Origin: Euglena gracilis
Taxonomy: Eukaryota; Euglenida; Euglenophyceae; Euglenales
Length of the DNA: 64,000 nt
Assembly (NCBI GenBank): GCA_039621445.1
Contig: CP154954.1
Coordinates: 27,082,123 to 27,146,122 of the forward strand
Direction: 5' to 3'
Below are positions 40,028 to 49,035 of this stretch, piece after piece. The stretch's first letter is position 1. Every line of letters starts with the position of its first letter. The notes below the pieces were generated by a model. That model ran no database searches, had not been told where the DNA came from, and was given only the letters and a program-made list of their open reading frames with translations. The translations under genes were made by a program, and so were the position numbers.

Positions 40028-40599
40028 TCAAAATTGAACGCCACTGAAGAAATGTTTTCTTTTGTGAAGCATGAGGTTCCGCAACGCCCCGATACCCTCT
40101 TTGTTTTTTTGGTTTCTAATTGTACTTTTTTTGTATGCCCTTCTTTTGTGAAAAATTTGGGGGGCCTTCACGGGTTGGTCAAGATTTGGGGGGGGGGGCT
40201 GCAAGGGTGGTGAGAATTGGGGGGGGGGAATTTCCCTTAAATTCCGTTTTTTTTTGTTTTGGGATTTACAATTTTTCTTCAATTTGATTTACTTTGGTTC
40301 AACTTTCTTTTTTTGTTTTTCCCCCTTCAACACCACACGAGGGCGTCAGAGAGAAGCTGTACTTGCATTCCCCTCAGCTCGCTGCCACTGACCACTTACC
40401 CTGGTGCCAAAAGGCCTACTCCCGCATGTTAATTCTCAAAAACATCCTGTTGGGGTGTTTGCAGCGCGTGACCGTCGCTCACGCCCGAGCGTGGCACAGC
40501 CACGCCATCACAGCCCACGCACAAAGCTTGCGGGGTCAAGACTTCTGAGTGTGAGCCCTGAATTGCTTTCGTCAACCCCCTCACTTCCATAGGGGACAG

Positions 40600-41077
40600 G
40601 GCACAGGGGGGGGAGGGGGGGGGGTCCGAGGGGGGTGGTTGGAAGCTGTACAGGGGGGGGGGGGGGGGGGGGGGCCCCAGAAAATCGCAACTGTACTGCC
40701 TACCCCCGAGACAGTTGCGACATTTTTCGTCCAATTGAGGTTGTCTTCGTTGTACATACCATTCCCCCCCCCCATAGTTAGTCACCCCCTTGGGAGGGGA
40801 ATTTGGCCAAGGTGACTAATAGGGGGGGGTGTAAGAACTGGCTAACTCAGGGGGGGGGGCAATTTATGCCCAATTTTTGCCCCCTACCCCAATTCTTGGG
40901 TGTTTCAAGGTTATCTTTTTGGGCATTCCGGGGCAATTTTCATGAATGACAACCATCAAAAAATTCCGATGGCCAAATTTGGTGGTTTTTTCAAAGAAAA
41001 ATATTTCCCTCCAAAAAATTGTTTTTGCCTGGGGTCCAAGGGTTACTAATAGGGGGGGTCACTAACTAGGGGCAGGG
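40600..41077. repeat. Two small G-rich elements
   Basis: 40600-40710 has GTTGGAAGCTGTACAGGGGG...CAACTGTACTGCCT, repeated at 41530-41630. 40772-41077 has inverted ends CCCCCATAGTTAGTCACCCCC / GGGGGGTCACTAACTAGGGG, a MITE-like unit of about 0.3 kb. Neither encodes a protein. Confidence 0.6.
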
Positions 41078-41083
41078 TTGACG

Positions 41084-42350
41084 TTTTTTTGTTTTGTTGT
41101 TTTTATAAAAAAAAGCATGTTCTTTTAAAAAAAAACCCAAAAATGTTTGTTTGTTTTTAAAAAAAGCAAAAGTTGACTTTTTTCCTTGCGGAATGACCAT
41201 TTTTTTTCAGGAAAAAGTTTTGAAGTAATCTTTTTGGTCATCAAAGTGACGTTTTTTAGTTTTTCCAAGGACATGATGGTTCATGTCCTTTCTGGACTAC
41301 GAAGCTGCAGAGATAAAAAAACTGGCCTTTTTCCTTTTTAAAAAAAATGTGCAAAAAAATGGTGCATTTCCACATCCAAAACAGAATTTTTTGGGCATTC
41401 CTTCAAAAATGGCCCAAAATGCATCCCAAAAAATGTGATGGTCAAGAAAATCCTGACAAAATTTCCTTTCAAAAAATGAAAACATGACCAATTTCGGACA
41501 AAAAATTTTTCATCTGTCTCGGGGGGGTTGGAAGTGGGGGGGGAGGGGGGGGGGCCCAGGAGGGGGGGGGTTGGAACTGTACAGGGGGGGGGGAGGGGGG
41601 GGTCCCAAGGTTTGACCAACTGTACTGCCTTGTCCCCATAGCATCAGAAAAACATACTTTTATACAAAAAAAGACACCTCAAACGGCAACCACTTTCGGG
41701 TGCTTGGCTCTGGCCAAATGAAACGAAGCCGTCGGGGGGGGGGGGCGACCCTTCTCCCTCTTTGTCACGAACCAAACTCTAGAGTGGGGCGGAGAGGCAG
41801 AAAGAGGCCCCCCGAGAAAATTTTTTTCTTCGGTTTTGTGCTCTTTGGGGGAAATGGGCAAAAAACATTCCTTTCACGTGGCAATTTTTTTTTGGTTTTG
41901 GGGTGGACTCCACCAGAGATGGGACAGTTTCCTCAGGGGGGTGGCCTGGCCCCCCTGCACAAAACCAACGTGTCTGAGGTCAACAAAAGCAACAAAAGCC
42001 GGTGCAAAAAATCTTCCTCAAATTTCTTCCAAAAAATCTTCCTCAAACGCCTTTGCCGTTTTCCCTCCCACAAAAACGGCAAGTAATCCCTTGCCTTGGC
42101 AAACATAAACAACCGAAAATTTTTTTGCATTCAATGCAGCTTGAAGGAAAACTTTCTGAAAAGGCATTTTCTTCATTAGATTGTTTTCATAAAATAAAAA
42201 CTGTGTGCACAACGAACAAACAGAGAAAGAAATCACGCAATGGTGAGGGACTTATTAAAAGACTTATTTGGAACGCTCCTTGAAACGGCCAGATGAGCAT
42301 TAGCATCACCACAGGAAGAAACAGTTTCAGACACGTAGACAGATGAACTA
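41084..42350. other. Non-coding stretch with another A/T-palindrome unit
   Basis: 41084-41220 repeats GGGTTGACGTTTTTTTG...AAAGTTGACTTTTTTCCTTGCGGAATGACC, seen also at 39328-39450. From 41640 to 42350 no repeat or convincing gene was identified; several short frames on both strands look accidental. Confidence 0.4.
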
Positions 42351-42695
42351 CTTGTGGCACTACGTGAGCATACTGAAGAACAACAGCAAAAGAGGAAAAG
42401 AGAAATTGTTCAAACCTGCAAAGTTCGTTCACAAGTTGATGTTGCGATCTTAAAAAACAGTTCGGCGTGTTCAGTGAGACAACCTAAACGAAGAGAACTT
42501 GAAATTTTTTTGATTCAAAGTGAAAATGGGCATCATTTGAGATCGGCCAAACCTTGGCGACCTGGCGGCCAAACTCGAAATCCAACGGCCACTCCTAATT
42601 ACAAACGCTGTAGTAAATCTGACCGCTCTTTTGAGTGTCTATTATATATTTTTTTTCATGTCTTTCTGAGTGTCTATTTTTTTCCGCATAAAACC

Positions 42696-43153
42696 ATGGC
42701 TGCAAAGGGCCCAGGTGGGCCCCAAGACTATGGCCCTGACGAAGACCCCAAGTCTCAAGTCAATATACCCATTGTCAGTCAAGCTGCTACTACAACCAAC
42801 CCTGCAAGTACACCTATTGCTGCTGTGGGTACTGGACAGTTGGAGCTGTTGGCCAAGACCTTGCTGCCGCTGTTGGTGCCCGTGCTAACCACTGCTGTGG
42901 CACAACGACTCACTGCTGACCGCCCTGAACATAGCGACAGAGAAAGTCAAGACAACAAGAGAAGGAAGAGGACATGGCAAGAGAGGGAAGAACATGAAGA
43001 GTTCCTACAGAGAAGGTTTGGAAGATTACAAGCCCCCATGGCAGAGAGGTCGACCCAGTTATCATATATCTCAACAGAGTTCTCCTCAACCCCAGCTCCG
43101 TCAGCAAGTGAGCCTGGGGCCCCCCTGTACAGCAAGCCCATCAGTGGGCATTC
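42696..43153 (+). pseudogene. Gag-like ORF interrupted by DIRS-D
   Basis: ATG in good context (AAACCATGG) starts MAAKGPGGPQDYGPDEDPKS, then a helical LELLAKTLLPLLVPVLTTAV, a basic KRRKRTWQEREEHEEFLQRR and a Ser/Pro-rich tail ending KPISGH. DIRS-D begins at 43154 and adds only a few foreign codons before a stop. The right-hand side (48331-48590) resumes as Pro/Gln-rich plus-strand sequence. The composition resembles gag-like ORF1 of a retroelement, but no family is certain. Confidence 0.5.
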
Positions 43154-43214
43154 CTCGGACTCCGGTGAAGAATGATCCAGGAGGTAGGGACAGCGAAGGC
43201 GGAGCACAAGACAA

Positions 43215-43284
43215 CAGTGAGGTCCTGCTCTTCTTTCCGGCTGTTGTTTGTGTTTTTGGTGTTGGTTGTGGTGTTTCTTACTGC
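43215..43284 (-). repeat. DIRS-D left inverted terminal repeat
   Basis: CAGTGAGGTCCTGCTCTTCT...TTTCTTACTGC; identical over 70 nt to the reverse complement of 48235-48304. Weaker similarity continues inward (GGAGTAGGCGGA, to about 43306). Outside it is the 3'-end extension 43154-43214. Confidence 0.95.
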
Positions 43285-43439
43285 AATGAGATGTCGGAGT
43301 AGGCGGACTCGGAGACGGTGTCGAACTTCTCGGTGGCTCGCGGCGGCGGGTTGCTGGCCTGTCTGTGGGTGAACTGAAATTTCTTGGGGGGGGGGCCCTC
43401 ACTGACTTTTTTGTTACTTTCCGGGTCGGGGGGGCGGGC

Positions 43440-43539
43440 TCACTGTTGTCTTGTGCTCCGCCTTCGCTGTCCCTTCCTCCTGGATCATTCTTCACCGGAG
43501 TCCGAGACAGCTCCGGCTCCGCACAAGACCCCAGTGAGG
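43440..43539 (-). repeat. DIRS-D internal complementary region
   Basis: 43440-43506 is the reverse complement of 43154-43220 (one mismatch in 67), and 43506-43539 is the reverse complement of 48297-48330 (34 of 34). The two halves share the G at 43506. This is the DIRS-1-type ICR, a record of the circle junction on the opposite strand. Confidence 0.95.
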
Positions 43540-43806
43540 CTTTGTGCACCATTTTTTGGACAGCAACCCCCGCCTTTTTACCCGCTTCCAACCGCAAATA
43601 ATGGGAAGAAAAGGCCTGCACATTTTTCCATTTTCCAATCTGACACACCTCCTCAGAGGACAAACCTGCCAGTTTATACATGTATACTCCTGCCCCCCTG
43701 GTGGAGTGGGGGGCCCACTGGGGGGGTACCCCATGTTTCTCCAACAATCGTTTTGTCAAACTCCCAATGGTTTTGGCAGACAGAGGGGTAAAAGGGGGTT
43801 TCAGAC

Positions 43807-43983
43807 TTACCACCCCCCCCCTTATTGTCCCACCGACCTCTCCCCGGGAGGCCCGACCGGACAATAAGGGGGGGGGGACAATAAGGGGGTACCAAAGGAA
43901 TTTCATTGGCTGGGCCAAAAAATCCCCTGTCGGCCGGGGCCCAGGGACAATAAGGGGGGGGGACAATAAGGGGGGGGGGGTAA
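43807..43983. mobile_element. TTATTGTCC MITE inside the DIRS-D recombinase
   Basis: Ends TTACCACCCCC and GGGGGTAA are inverted. The interior has three GGACAATAAGGGGG units and a GGCCCCGGCCGACAGG-type arm. An inverted copy sits at 51968-52115 inside another repeat. It falls between the Lys region and the HxxR box. Confidence 0.7.
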
Positions 43984-44646
43984 CAACAGAGGTCCCCCTG
44001 AAGGGGCACAGTGTGATGTCAAACTGACATATTTTTTCATGTTGAACCAGGGGCAAATATTGGGACATGAAGGAATCTGGGGAATTTCTTCCCACTGAGT
44101 CTGTCTCCAACCCTTTCTTTGGACCAGAACAAAAACCTTGCCATCAACCTGGGACACTGTCCTGAAGGTTCTACTCAAGTCCACTGAACGATGCAAACAG
44201 ACGAGTCTGAAACTTAAAATGACCTGGTCTCTCAGATCACTGAGGCACTCTGGGGGAGGTGCTGCTGCCAATTTCTGGAGTAATGACTCAGGATTCCAAA
44301 ATGAAGAATACCTGGGGGTGGATGTGTTCCATTTTCTTTTGTAGGGGGCCAACAGGGGTAAAAACCTTAACATGTGAAACCCAGGAAGCTGTACCACAGC
44401 ACTATAAGCACTATAAGCATTCCTGGCTTGAGCCACACTGAAGGTGAAAATTTTAATGATGCCAGAAGCGACTAATTCTGGGCTCATGGTGCCGAGATCC
44501 ATCTGGGACAAAGCCAAAACTCCCCACACGAGTCTGAAGGCAGAATCATATCTTGCCAAGGACAGATTTTGACTTAAGAAATTGTCAACCACTGAGGGGG
44601 GGATGTGTTGCTTCTGCCTGACAATAAAATGCACGCTAGGTGCCAT

Positions 44647-45071
44647 AGCTGGCACTTCGTTTAAAACGAAGTCAAAAAAAAAACACGTTTTTTTTAAAAA
44701 AAACATGTTTTTTTTTAAAAAAAAAACGCCATTGAGGGTCCAGGGCAAAAAAAATTTTGCCTTTGATTTTAGCTTTTTTTGCCCATCCTCGGTCAGAGAA
44801 AGACACCAAATTTGGGATGTTTCAAGTTAGTTTGGAATGGTTTCAAGCCAAAATGGCAGAAAAATGCCCTATTTTGACCATTCTTGTTGAAGACAACCAA
44901 AAGTATTGGTTTTGAGCTAAGATTGGTTCACCCTTGCGATCAAAGGCAAAATTTGGACCATCATTTTCCCCTTTGTTTTTTTTGCCATTTTTTTTGCCCG
45001 TTTTTTTTTAATAAAAAACAAAAAACGTTTTTTTTAAAAAAAAACAAAAAAAAACGCCAGCTATGCTACCG
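44647..45071. mobile_element. A/T-palindrome element inside DIRS-D pol
   Basis: Flanked by TAGGTGCCAT on both sides (44637-44646, 45072-45081), a 10-bp direct repeat consistent with a 9-10 bp target duplication. Inside each end are GTTTTTTTTAAAAAAAAC hairpin units like those in 39287-40027 and 41084-41220. Removing it and one target copy restores pol reading from KAKMAP into VHFIVRQ. Confidence 0.75.
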
Positions 45072-45895
45072 TAGGTGCCATCTTGGCTTTTTCATGGGCT
45101 GCCCGTGACAATTCTCGAACATGTGGTGGCAGGGCTGGTGTGTGTGGAATGTGAAGTTTTATTAACAGGGGCCACCACACAGCTGAAACCCACAGGGGGC
45201 AAATCAGAAGGCATTTTAGGTGTCTGTGTTCCTTTAATCTCAGGAGCCACTGGCTCAAGACAGACCAGGGGGGGTTTGCATAAACCTCTGAGAACATGTC
45301 CAGAGGGCAGTTCAAACTGTCTGTGGCTACTGCCTGAAAATGGGGCCATCGACTCACAAACTGAGAAAGTTTGTGATTCCCTGGTGATGCAAACATGTCC
45401 ACAGTTGGGTTGATGAATTGCTGGAAAATGTGCATGACTTTTTTGAAAATGAAAGGGTTTAAACTGTAATCCCCTGGGTCGAAGTGCCATCTGCTGATGG
45501 CATCGCTTTTCATGCTTTGGGAGGGGCCCAGTGAACTTGGAGGGTGATGTCCATTTCCATACACCACTTGAGAAAGGGTCTGATGAGTTTGTTCAGGTGG
45601 GGTAGCCTGCCCCCCCCCCCCTTGAGAAGATAGTAGTAGGAAACTTTGTTGTCCACTGTTAGGGACACTGTGTCCTTTTTCTTGGCCAAAGACCTTACAG
45701 TTGAGAGTTGAGATGGCTGCGATCAATTCTTTTACATTGATATGTAAATGAGAGTCTTTTCGCCAAAATTCCTGTAATTGGGTGCCAGCTTGTAGGTCCA
45801 GGCCTCCCCAACCAAAGGTTGAGCTGTCTGACTCCAGGTGTCTGGTGGCTGGGCTTGGGAAGGGTCTCCCCCCCCCCAGGTCTACAGAATTTCCC
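45072..45895 (-). pseudogene. DIRS-D RNase H and methyltransferase-like region
   Basis: Starts at a 10-G run with LGGGRPFPSPATRHLESDSSTFGWGGLDL (RNase H first Asp), then HINVKELIAAIS (Glu). Another G-run (about 45611) causes loss of frame over SYYYLLKGGGG. It recovers at AISRWHFDPGDYSLNPF and PTVDMFASPGNHKLSQFVSRWP. Next comes SEVYANPPWSVLSQW, whose NPPW matches the catalytic motif of adenine-N6 methyltransferases, a domain known in DIRS pol. It then reads LLICPLWVSAVWWPLLIKL. Function is inferred from family architecture. Confidence 0.7.
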
Positions 45896-47657
45896 TGACA
45901 TCTTGCAGTTGAGATTTGACCTCCTCTGGGATTGGAACCTGATGATCCCAGCCAAATTTTTCTTGTAGGTTGACAAAACCTACCAAAGTGTCTGTGAATG
46001 CCCTGAGGAAGGGCAGCCCCACCAAGAAGCTTCTTATGCATCCCAAAATTGAGGCCATTTTCCTGCAACTGAGGGACTGGTGTGTGACTAATTTCCCCAG
46101 TTCCCTCCGAACCATTTTCAGTTTTTCTGTCCCCAATTGTAATTTTCCCTGTGCCAGATTGAGGTGGAATCCCAAATGGGGGAGATTTTGGGTGGGTTGA
46201 AGGATTGATTTCTTGCTGTTGATTTTGAAACCCCCCTGCAGTAAATCTGCTAGCATGATGGCCAGGTGGTTGCTGACTTGCTTCTGACTGTCTCCTATCA
46301 GGAGGATGTCGTCCAGGTACACAAAACATAAAAGGCCTTTGGCTCTCCGACGTTTTTCCAGGCATTTCATTAGACTCATGAATTTTTCTGGCAGCACATT
46401 TAAACCAAAACAAGCTGCCTGGAATTCCCAGCATGTGTCTTCCAGAGTCATCCTCATGTAGGGTCTTAGGGCTGGGTTCAACATTAAATGAAAGTAGGCG
46501 TCCTTTAAGTCTACTTTTGCACCCCATTGTCCTTTTTTCAGGTGCCTGAAGATGACCTGGATGTTGTCCAGTTTGAATGGGTGTGTGGAAAAATGCTGGT
46601 TCAGTTGGCGACAGTCGCTGATTAAACGATGTTTTTCCCCTTGAGGCTCTTTTTTGGAGATTACAAACCAAGGGACGGTGTGTTGGGTACCTTCCCAGGG
46701 GACTGGTTTTATGGCTCCTGCCTGAAAATAGTCCTGTAAAATGCTTTTTGCCCTTTGTATTTCCACCTTTGACTTTGGTATGGAATATGTGCTGAGGGAG
46801 GGGGGTGACTCCCAAGGGGGGTTACCCCCTGTGTGATGAGTTGCAACACCCTGGGGGGGGGCAACCTTTTGCCACCATGGCAGCTGGTCCTGAAGCCTCT
46901 GAAACAGAGGCACTCCCAGAAAGTGCTCCTCTGTCAGCAGCAGCACCTCGGTGATCTGTTCCACAGATCTCAAGCATGCAGCTTCCCACAGCCTGCAGAT
47001 GTCTTGGCTTCTGCCCTTCAGGGCTGGTTGACTTTGTGGCACAATGCCCAGCTCTGGAGGACACAATGTCCTTTTGGGACTTGATGAGTTCTGATCTGAA
47101 AAGGAAGGAGCAATACTTCCTGGCAAGATGTTGGGCAAACCATTTTCCTCCTTTGGACTTGCCTTTCCCTTTGGGGCCAGACCGCCATGGTCTCGGTTGC
47201 CAATTTGTTGGCCATTGCTTGAACTTCCACCCTTTTCCACCCGTGGGGGTGGGGAAATGCCACATGGGGAACTCACCCTTGAAGGGGGATTTGATACCCT
47301 CTTTGTTGATGCCAGCTTGGGCTTTGGCCATTTTGATGTCTTCAGGGGTGAACAGGCCATTTCCTGGTTGTATGGTCTGAGGGATGCTTCTCCTCTTCCT
47401 CTCCTTGACAATGTCACCTTCACGGCAGCCACGTATGCGAATCGTTGTTGGCTCAAACCCAATACGTCTTCAGGGGCTCCTTGTAAGGTGCAGTGCAGCG
47501 CTGCCAAGATACGCAGTATGTTCAAGAAATTCTGCTGGACAGCACGCAGGGTGCGGTCATACCCACTCTTACCGTCTTGACGGTGGTTGTTTTCCTCCGC
47601 TTTGGGCTTCAGGGTCTTCCAGGTGGGTATCTGTTCCAGCAAACTTCGTACGTCCAA
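45882..47657 (-). CDS. DIRS-D pol: reverse transcriptase
   Basis: 591 residues. The N-terminal half is Pro/Ser/Lys-rich (GGSSSNGQQIGN, PKEENGLPNILPG). Then come GVPLFQRLQDQLPWW and GGNPPWESPPSLSTYSIPK, followed by a full RT: FQAGAIKPVPW, PWFVISKKEPQGEKHRLISD (fingers), KVDLKDAYFHLMLNP (Asp), CFGLNVLPEKFM, CFVYLDDILLIG (YLDD) and GGFKINSKKS...LPHLGFHLNL. The open frame begins at a TTG, in the same frame as the upstream gag-like ORF and separated from it by one TAA. It ends at a TAG beside the G-run where RNase H continues in another frame. It is the best RT in the window. Confidence 0.85.
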   Translation of the reverse strand: MDVRSLLEQIPTWKTLKPKAEENNHRQDGKSGYDRTLRAVQQNFLNILRILAALHCTLQGAPEDVLGLSQQRFAYVAAVKVTLSRRGRGEASLRPYNQEMACSPLKTSKWPKPKLASTKRVSNPPSRVSSPCGISPPPRVEKGGSSSNGQQIGNRDHGGLAPKGKASPKEENGLPNILPGSIAPSFSDQNSSSPKRTLCPPELGIVPQSQPALKGRSQDICRLWEAACLRSVEQITEVLLLTEEHFLGVPLFQRLQDQLPWWQKVAPPQGVATHHTGGNPPWESPPSLSTYSIPKSKVEIQRAKSILQDYFQAGAIKPVPWEGTQHTVPWFVISKKEPQGEKHRLISDCRQLNQHFSTHPFKLDNIQVIFRHLKKGQWGAKVDLKDAYFHLMLNPALRPYMRMTLEDTCWEFQAACFGLNVLPEKFMSLMKCLEKRRRAKGLLCFVYLDDILLIGDSQKQVSNHLAIMLADLLQGGFKINSKKSILQPTQNLPHLGFHLNLAQGKLQLGTEKLKMVRRELGKLVTHQSLSCRKMASILGCIRSFLVGLPFLRAFTDTLVGFVNLQEKFGWDHQVPIPEEVKSQLQDVREIL

Positions 47658-47660
47658 TCG

Positions 47661-48161
47661 TTAGTCCCCAGACTGTACCTGTGTCCATAGCCTCTCCAGG
47701 TCCCCTGGCAGTGCCTCCTCGGCCGTCTGCCAGGGGAAGTCCTGGGCTTCCTCCGCCGCGCGCGCTCCCTCCTCGTCGCGATCCATCTCCGCCGTCGTCG
47801 TCGTCGCCGTCGTCCACTTCTCGTACAGCTTGAAGGCCACGTCCGACGCCTTGTCGCTTAGCTCCAGTGACGGTATCGAGACGTTCTTCGTGAGTGCCAA
47901 GCTGTAGAGGTAAGCCGCCAGATATGGTTGTAGGGTAGACTCCACCATAGCCACTCCGGTGAGCTTCCGTACAGCAAGGGCACATCGGGTTGTATCCCAC
48001 CCTGCTCCAGTCCACTTCTGACTGGACACAATCGTGGCCATCACGGCGGTAGCGTCGGCATCTCGCAAGAAGGCTGTTGTCATTGATTCTTGTAAGAAAA
48101 TGTTGCTCCACGCCGCTTCAAAGGCCTCTTTGTCGGTCTCGTCTTGCAGGGTAATTTGCAT
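47661..48161 (-). CDS. DIRS-D gag-like ORF
   Basis: 166 residues from the first ATG inside the terminal repeat (48159-48161): MQITLQDETDKEAFEAAWSN...TAVMATIVSSQKWTGAGW...YLAAYLYSLALTKNVSIPSL, then an acidic tail AEMDRDEEGARAAEEAQDF and QVQSGD before TAA. The helical, acidic-tailed composition fits a small gag or capsid-like protein. Position at the 5' end before pol supports this. No zinc knuckle is seen. The open frame extends further upstream through the inverted terminal repeat without a stop, so a longer protein is possible. Confidence 0.65.
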   Translation of the reverse strand: MQITLQDETDKEAFEAAWSNIFLQESMTTAFLRDADATAVMATIVSSQKWTGAGWDTTRCALAVRKLTGVAMVESTLQPYLAAYLYSLALTKNVSIPSLELSDKASDVAFKLYEKWTTATTTTAEMDRDEEGARAAEEAQDFPWQTAEEALPGDLERLWTQVQSGD

Positions 48162-48234
48162 GATCAGCTTGAATACTTTGGTTGCAGCTCCGTGCCAAAA
48201 GGACGTTATGATCCGCCTACTCCGGCAAAGAAAA

Positions 48235-48304
48235 GCAGTAAGAAACACCACAACCAACACCAAAAACACAAACAACAGCCGGAAAGAAGAGCAGGACCTC
48301 ACTG
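48235..48304 (-). repeat. DIRS-D right inverted terminal repeat
   Basis: GCAGTAAGAAACACCACAAC...GACCTCACTG, identical to the inverted left repeat. The 5'-end extension 48297-48330 follows and ends GGAGCTGTC. Confidence 0.95.
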
Positions 48305-48330
48305 GGGTCTTGTGCGGAGCCGGAGCTGTC

Positions 48331-48580
48331 ACAAACAGGCCCACCAGTGGGCATCCCAGTGAACAGTCCATTCCAAGGCCCACCAGTGGGCAGAAGCCAA
48401 GTATGCCCATCTGCCACATCAATCTTACAAATGTACATTCCATCACAGACCAACCTTTCGGGTGAACCCCAGCAATCCCAGCAACCTCTACAATCAAACT
48501 AACTGGAGCAGAGAAGAAGAACAGAGGAAGAATTGGAACAGAGAAGAAGAGCAACTCTTCAGAAGCCTCTACTACAAAAA
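48331..48580 (+). other. Right flank of DIRS-D: continuation of the interrupted plus-strand ORF
   Basis: Plus-strand frames read Pro/Gln-rich sequence (GPPVGIPVNSPFQGPPVGRS, then GEPQQSQQPLQSN) or RPTSGHPSEQSIPRPTSGQK, both compatible with a gag-like tail. GTGGGCAT occurs on both sides of the DIRS insertion (43144 and 48347), so the flank is repetitive. Glu/Arg-rich repeats (GAGAAGAAGA) follow to 48560. Confidence 0.45.
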
Positions 48581-48707
48581 AGGGGTGGCGGACGCCGGTT
48601 CTGTCCAAAGCCCGGCGTTCCGGACGCCGGTTCCGTCCTTCCGTCCGAAGGACGGAACCGGCGTCCGGAACGCCCGGCTTTGGACAGAACCGGCGTCCGC
48701 CACCCCT
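48581..48707. repeat. 127-bp near-perfect palindrome, GACGCCGGTT family
   Basis: AGGGGTGGCGGACGCCGGTT...CCAAAGCCCGGCGTTCCGGACG and its complement enclose a CCTTCCGTCCGAAGGACGG centre. It shares GACGCCGGTTCTGTCC with the ends of the element at 61914-62730. Confidence 0.9.
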
Positions 48708-48839
48708 TGTTATAGGAGCCGCCCCGGCGGCGCGAATGTCAGTAGGATTTGGGGGAGGGGCCCCGAATCCACAGACGAGCAGTTAACGCTATTGGGAAAA
48801 CTTTGAATAAAATTTTTTTCATGTATCTCAAATCGATCA

Positions 48840-49035
48840 GTTTCCGGACGGGAATACCCCGCTGCCGCCCGGAGGCTCAAATCGGCTCCGTACGGAAGGT
48901 CGCCCGCTGTCAGATATGCGATGCGCATTCCTACACTGCACACGCTAATATGTGAATTTGGTTCTAACTCGCTTTGTAGCGGGAGATAGGGCTCACATTC
49001 GAAAGACGGGCGGCCGCGAGAGACGGCGATGTATA
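48840..49035. repeat. Dispersed repeat with GCGGGAGATAGGGCTCACAT and GGGCGGCCGCGA blocks
   Basis: Ordered blocks CGGCTCCGTACGGAAGGTCG, TCAGATAT, GCGGGAGATAGGGCTCACAT and GGGCGGCCGCGAGAGACGGCG. Diverged versions are at 57950-58135 (GCAGGAGATGGGGTTCGCAT, AACGGCGATG) and 60055-60190 (GTTCCGCACGGAAGATCGG, GGGCGGCCGCGAACGACAGCG). No protein function recognised. Confidence 0.5.

Larger units (their letters stand above)
37893..40548 (+). pseudogene. Tc1/IS630-like DDE transposase in pieces
   Basis: Exon-like pieces in order are: 37893-38051, MSVSERNAQLQILLFAFQAQ with a helix-turn-helix (DYRTIGRALGMSDRTIRRNV); 38152-38251, VTLFELQGMLRNRLQ...RTISRYPEN after a good acceptor TTTCTTTCAG; 38498-38880, ANRQAFIFQFIGAMLEGRET and YVDECGFNLW (first Asp); 39168-39285, CLVVLDNLRAHTP (second Asp) and FIAPYSP; 40020-40090, KLNATEEMFSFVKHEV (catalytic Glu). 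The likely C-terminus is at 40325-40548. Spacing from the second Asp to Glu is about 35 residues once the gap is removed. It is split by intron-like gaps, a MITE and a larger insertion. Confidence 0.7.
43290..44640 (-). pseudogene. DIRS-D tyrosine recombinase, split by a MITE
   Basis: Frame 43903-44748 has LARYDSAFRLVWGVLALSQM, QARNAYSAYSAVVQLPGF, SFRLVCLHRSVDLSRTF (first catalytic Arg) and RKGWRQTQWEEIP (Lys region). After the insertion 43807-43983, frame 42947-44110 continues with LSAKTIGSLTKRLLEKHGVP, APHSTRGAGVYMYKLAGLSS (HxxR) and GKWKNVQAFSSHYLRLEAG (Trp/His position and nucleophile Tyr). All catalytic positions survive, but the MITE shifts the frame. In DIRS elements this enzyme integrates the circular DNA. 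Confidence 0.8.
43154..48330 (-). mobile_element. DIRS-D: near-complete DIRS-like retrotransposon
   Basis: 5177 bp, minus-strand coding. Ends are defined by the ICR (43440-43539), which is the reverse complement of the right end (48297-48330) joined to the left end (43154-43220). The inverted terminal repeats 43215-43284 and 48235-48304 match perfectly over 70 nt. Gene order is gag-like ORF, RT, RNase H with methyltransferase-like region, tyrosine recombinase. Two later insertions (43807-43983 and 44647-45071) and G-run frameshifts disable it. It belongs to a different subfamily from A, B and C. Confidence 0.92.

Noticed and set aside
45896-46815. Long minus-strand frame (584 residues, 45061-46815) as one protein
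   Set aside because: Only the part left of about 45895 is coding (RNase H/methyltransferase-like); the rest is a shadow of the RT frame 45882-47657.
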